DNA of 64,000 nucleotides from Chryseobacterium sp. Leaf180 (lineage in GTDB: Bacteria; Bacteroidota; Bacteroidia; Flavobacteriales; Weeksellaceae). A program made the position numbers and the translations under genes. Shown here piece by piece: positions 62,496-64,000 of the stretch (within the stretch, counting starts at the first letter, position 1; the number at the start of each line of letters is the position of its first letter). Below the pieces are notes generated by a model. It had not been told where the DNA came from, did not search any database, and saw only the letters and a list, made by a program, of their open reading frames with translations. The DNA is taken from assembly GCF_001424585.1 (NCBI RefSeq), contig NZ_LMPJ01000012.1, positions 62,001 through 126,000 of the forward strand. The letters run 5' to 3'.

Positions 62496-64000
62496 ATGAA
62501 TACAGAACAGTTTGTAAGCCGTCACATTTCCCTGAATGAAGCTGATAAAAAGGCAATGCTGGAGAAGTTGGGCGTTTCAAGTATTGAAGAATTAATCTCT
62601 CAAACCATCCCGGCATCGATCCGTCTTGAGAAGGATCTTGACATTTCTGAACCTCTTTCAGAATACGAAATGCTGAACCATTCGCAGGAACTGGCGTCTA
62701 AGAATACAGACTACACAAGCTACATCGGTTTTGGATATCACAACACGCTTTTGCCGTCGGCAATCCAAAGAAATATTTTTGAAAACCCAAGTTGGTACAC
62801 GGCTTATACACCGTATCAGGCAGAAATTGCACAGGGAAGGCTGGAAGCTTTGCTGAATTACCAGACGGTAGTTTGCGATTTGACAGGTTTTGCTTTGGCT
62901 AACGCCTCTTTATTGGATGAATCTACTGCAGCTGCAGAAGCAATGCATATGTTCTTCAACAACAGAACGAAAGATCAGAAAAAAGCGGGAGCCAATAAGT
63001 TCTTTATCTCAGATCTGGTTTTACCCCAAACGGTTTCTGTTTTAAAAACAAAAGCTGAAGGTCTTGAAATTGATGTGGTTGTAGGTGATCACAAATCTCA
63101 CGTTTTTGATGCGTCTTATTATGGAGTTTTGCTTCAGTATCCGGGGAAAAATGGAATCGTTTTAGATTATACCGATGATATTTCAAACTATAAAAATTTA
63201 AACTTACAGGTTGTTGTGGCTTGTGATCCGATGGCTTTGGTGAAATTAAAATCTCCTGCCACGATGGGCGCTGACTGTGCTGTTGGAACTTCGCAGAGAT
63301 TCGGTATTCCTTTGGGATACGGCGGTCCGCATGCTGCATTTTTTGCATGTAAAGAAGATTATAAAAGAGATATTCCCGGGAGAATCATCGGAGTTTCTCA
63401 GGATATGTACGGAAAGCGTGCATTGAGAATGGCTTTGCAGACAAGAGAGCAGCATATCAAGAGAGAAAGAGCAACTTCAAATATCTGTACAGCGCAGGTT
63501 TTACTTGCGGTTATGGCCGGAATGTATGCAGTTTATCACGGTCCGAAAGGCTTAAACTATATCGCAGATCAGATTCACTTTAAAGCCAATGCTTTGAAAG
63601 GCGGATTGAAAGCTTTAGGCTACAATGTTGTTGAGGAGCCAATTTTTGATACCGTGAAAATAAAAATGGCTGAAGATGAGAAATCTCGTCTAAACCATAT
63701 GATGCTTGATCACAGATTAAACCTGAACTATTTCACGGAAGGTGTTGTGAGCATTGCGATCAACGAAAGTACAACGCTTGAGAAGCTGAATGTTTTAATG
63801 GCTTCATTTGCTCAGTTTAAAGACAAGCAGACTTTTAAATTAGAAATAAAAGAAGGATACAGCATTCCGCAGGAGAATTTGAGAACAGACGAAATTCTGA
63901 CTGAAGAAGTATTCAACAAATACCATACAGAGACCGAACTGATGCGATACATCAAGCGTCTCGAAAGAAAAGATTTATCATTAACGCACTCCATGATTTC
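62496..64000 (+). CDS. gcvP: Glycine dehydrogenase (aminomethyl-transferring), 5' part
   Basis: The frame starts at ATG 62496 and stays open to the window end (about 501 codons visible of about 950). It has FVSRHISLNEADKKAMLEKLG at the N-terminus, YIGFGYHNTLLPSAIQRNIFENPSWYTAYTPYQ-like segments, and ANASLLDESTAAAEAM, all typical of P-protein. The PLP Lys lies in the second half, outside the window. It decarboxylates glycine as part of the cleavage system with GcvH and GcvT. Confidence 0.95.
   Translation, partial: MNTEQFVSRHISLNEADKKAMLEKLGVSSIEELISQTIPASIRLEKDLDISEPLSEYEMLNHSQELASKNTDYTSYIGFGYHNTLLPSAIQRNIFENPSWYTAYTPYQAEIAQGRLEALLNYQTVVCDLTGFALANASLLDESTAAAEAMHMFFNNRTKDQKKAGANKFFISDLVLPQTVSVLKTKAEGLEIDVVVGDHKSHVFDASYYGVLLQYPGKNGIVLDYTDDISNYKNLNLQVVVACDPMALVKLKSPATMGADCAVGTSQRFGIPLGYGGPHAAFFACKEDYKRDIPGRIIGVSQDMYGKRALRMALQTREQHIKRERATSNICTAQVLLAVMAGMYAVYHGPKGLNYIADQIHFKANALKGGLKALGYNVVEEPIFDTVKIKMAEDEKSRLNHMMLDHRLNLNYFTEGVVSIAINESTTLEKLNVLMASFAQFKDKQTFKLEIKEGYSIPQENLRTDEILTEEVFNKYHTETELMRYIKRLERKDLSLTHSMI

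Overview
The window looks like a chromosomal stretch of a Bacteroidota bacterium of class Flavobacteriia, most likely a Chryseobacterium-type member of the Weeksellaceae. The reasons are the families present (DUF2490, DUF4197, DUF5362, DUF6261, a long-form urocanase, monomeric NADP-isocitrate dehydrogenase, a PER/CME/CGA-like class A beta-lactamase), the near absence of Shine-Dalgarno sequences, several start-proximal boxes matching the Bacteroidota -7 element TAnnTTTG, and intergenic palindromes of a type that I recall from Flavobacteriia. This assignment is inferred from gene content; no rRNA or tRNA gene was seen.

Layout. 1-11.2 kb (+): the 3' end of an alpha-2-macroglobulin-like gene, small enzymes and DUF proteins, a CPA1 Na+/H+ antiporter, glutaminyl cyclase, deoxynucleoside kinase and an ArsC-like protein. 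11.3-12.3 kb (-): DUF493 and DUF4197. 12.7-24.2 kb (mostly +): housekeeping core with purB, purL, a barstar-like gene overlapping the purL end, a DgkA-like kinase (-), dnaN, pheT and a META-domain lipoprotein. 24.3-30.5 kb (-): an acidic protein, a frameshifted membrane protein, 3-hydroxyacyl-CoA dehydrogenase, a class A beta-lactamase, DUF5362, an M23 peptidase and a Gfo/Idh oxidoreductase. 30.6-36.2 kb (+): pcm, DUF1801, a 2-hydroxyacid dehydrogenase, and hutU behind a small membrane protein.

36.3-40.0 kb is the accessory part. It holds an AT-rich, translationally coupled pair (RecF/OLD-like ATPase plus DUF4276 TOPRIM-like protein) that resembles split OLD-type conflict systems; a palindrome array in front of a DUF6261 gene; a 36-bp tandem repeat; and a DUF559 endonuclease-fold gene bracketed by long inverted repeats, with a probable active-site Asp changed to Gly.

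40.0-48.9 kb: M23-like protein, WG-repeat protein, alpha/beta hydrolase, ElyC/SanA and S41 peptidase pair, MBL hydrolase, GNAT and MFS exporter. 48.9-49.3 kb holds a 21-bp tandem repeat whose open frame encodes heptads. 49.3-64 kb: monomeric icd, tpx, a membrane-anchored class III nucleotide cyclase, HD and YitT proteins, VOC and SRPBCC proteins, a large AsmA/DUF748-like protein, an ECF sigma factor abutting a small membrane protein, a J-domain membrane protein, a 50-residue Cys-rich protein, and the 5' third-to-half of gcvP running off the window.

Most genes are single or in short operons. The strongest candidates for an under-described system are the ATPase/DUF4276 pair and the inverted-repeat-flanked DUF559 unit that lies close to it. 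Start codons were chosen by signal peptides, family N-termini and promoter position, since ribosome binding sites are uninformative here.
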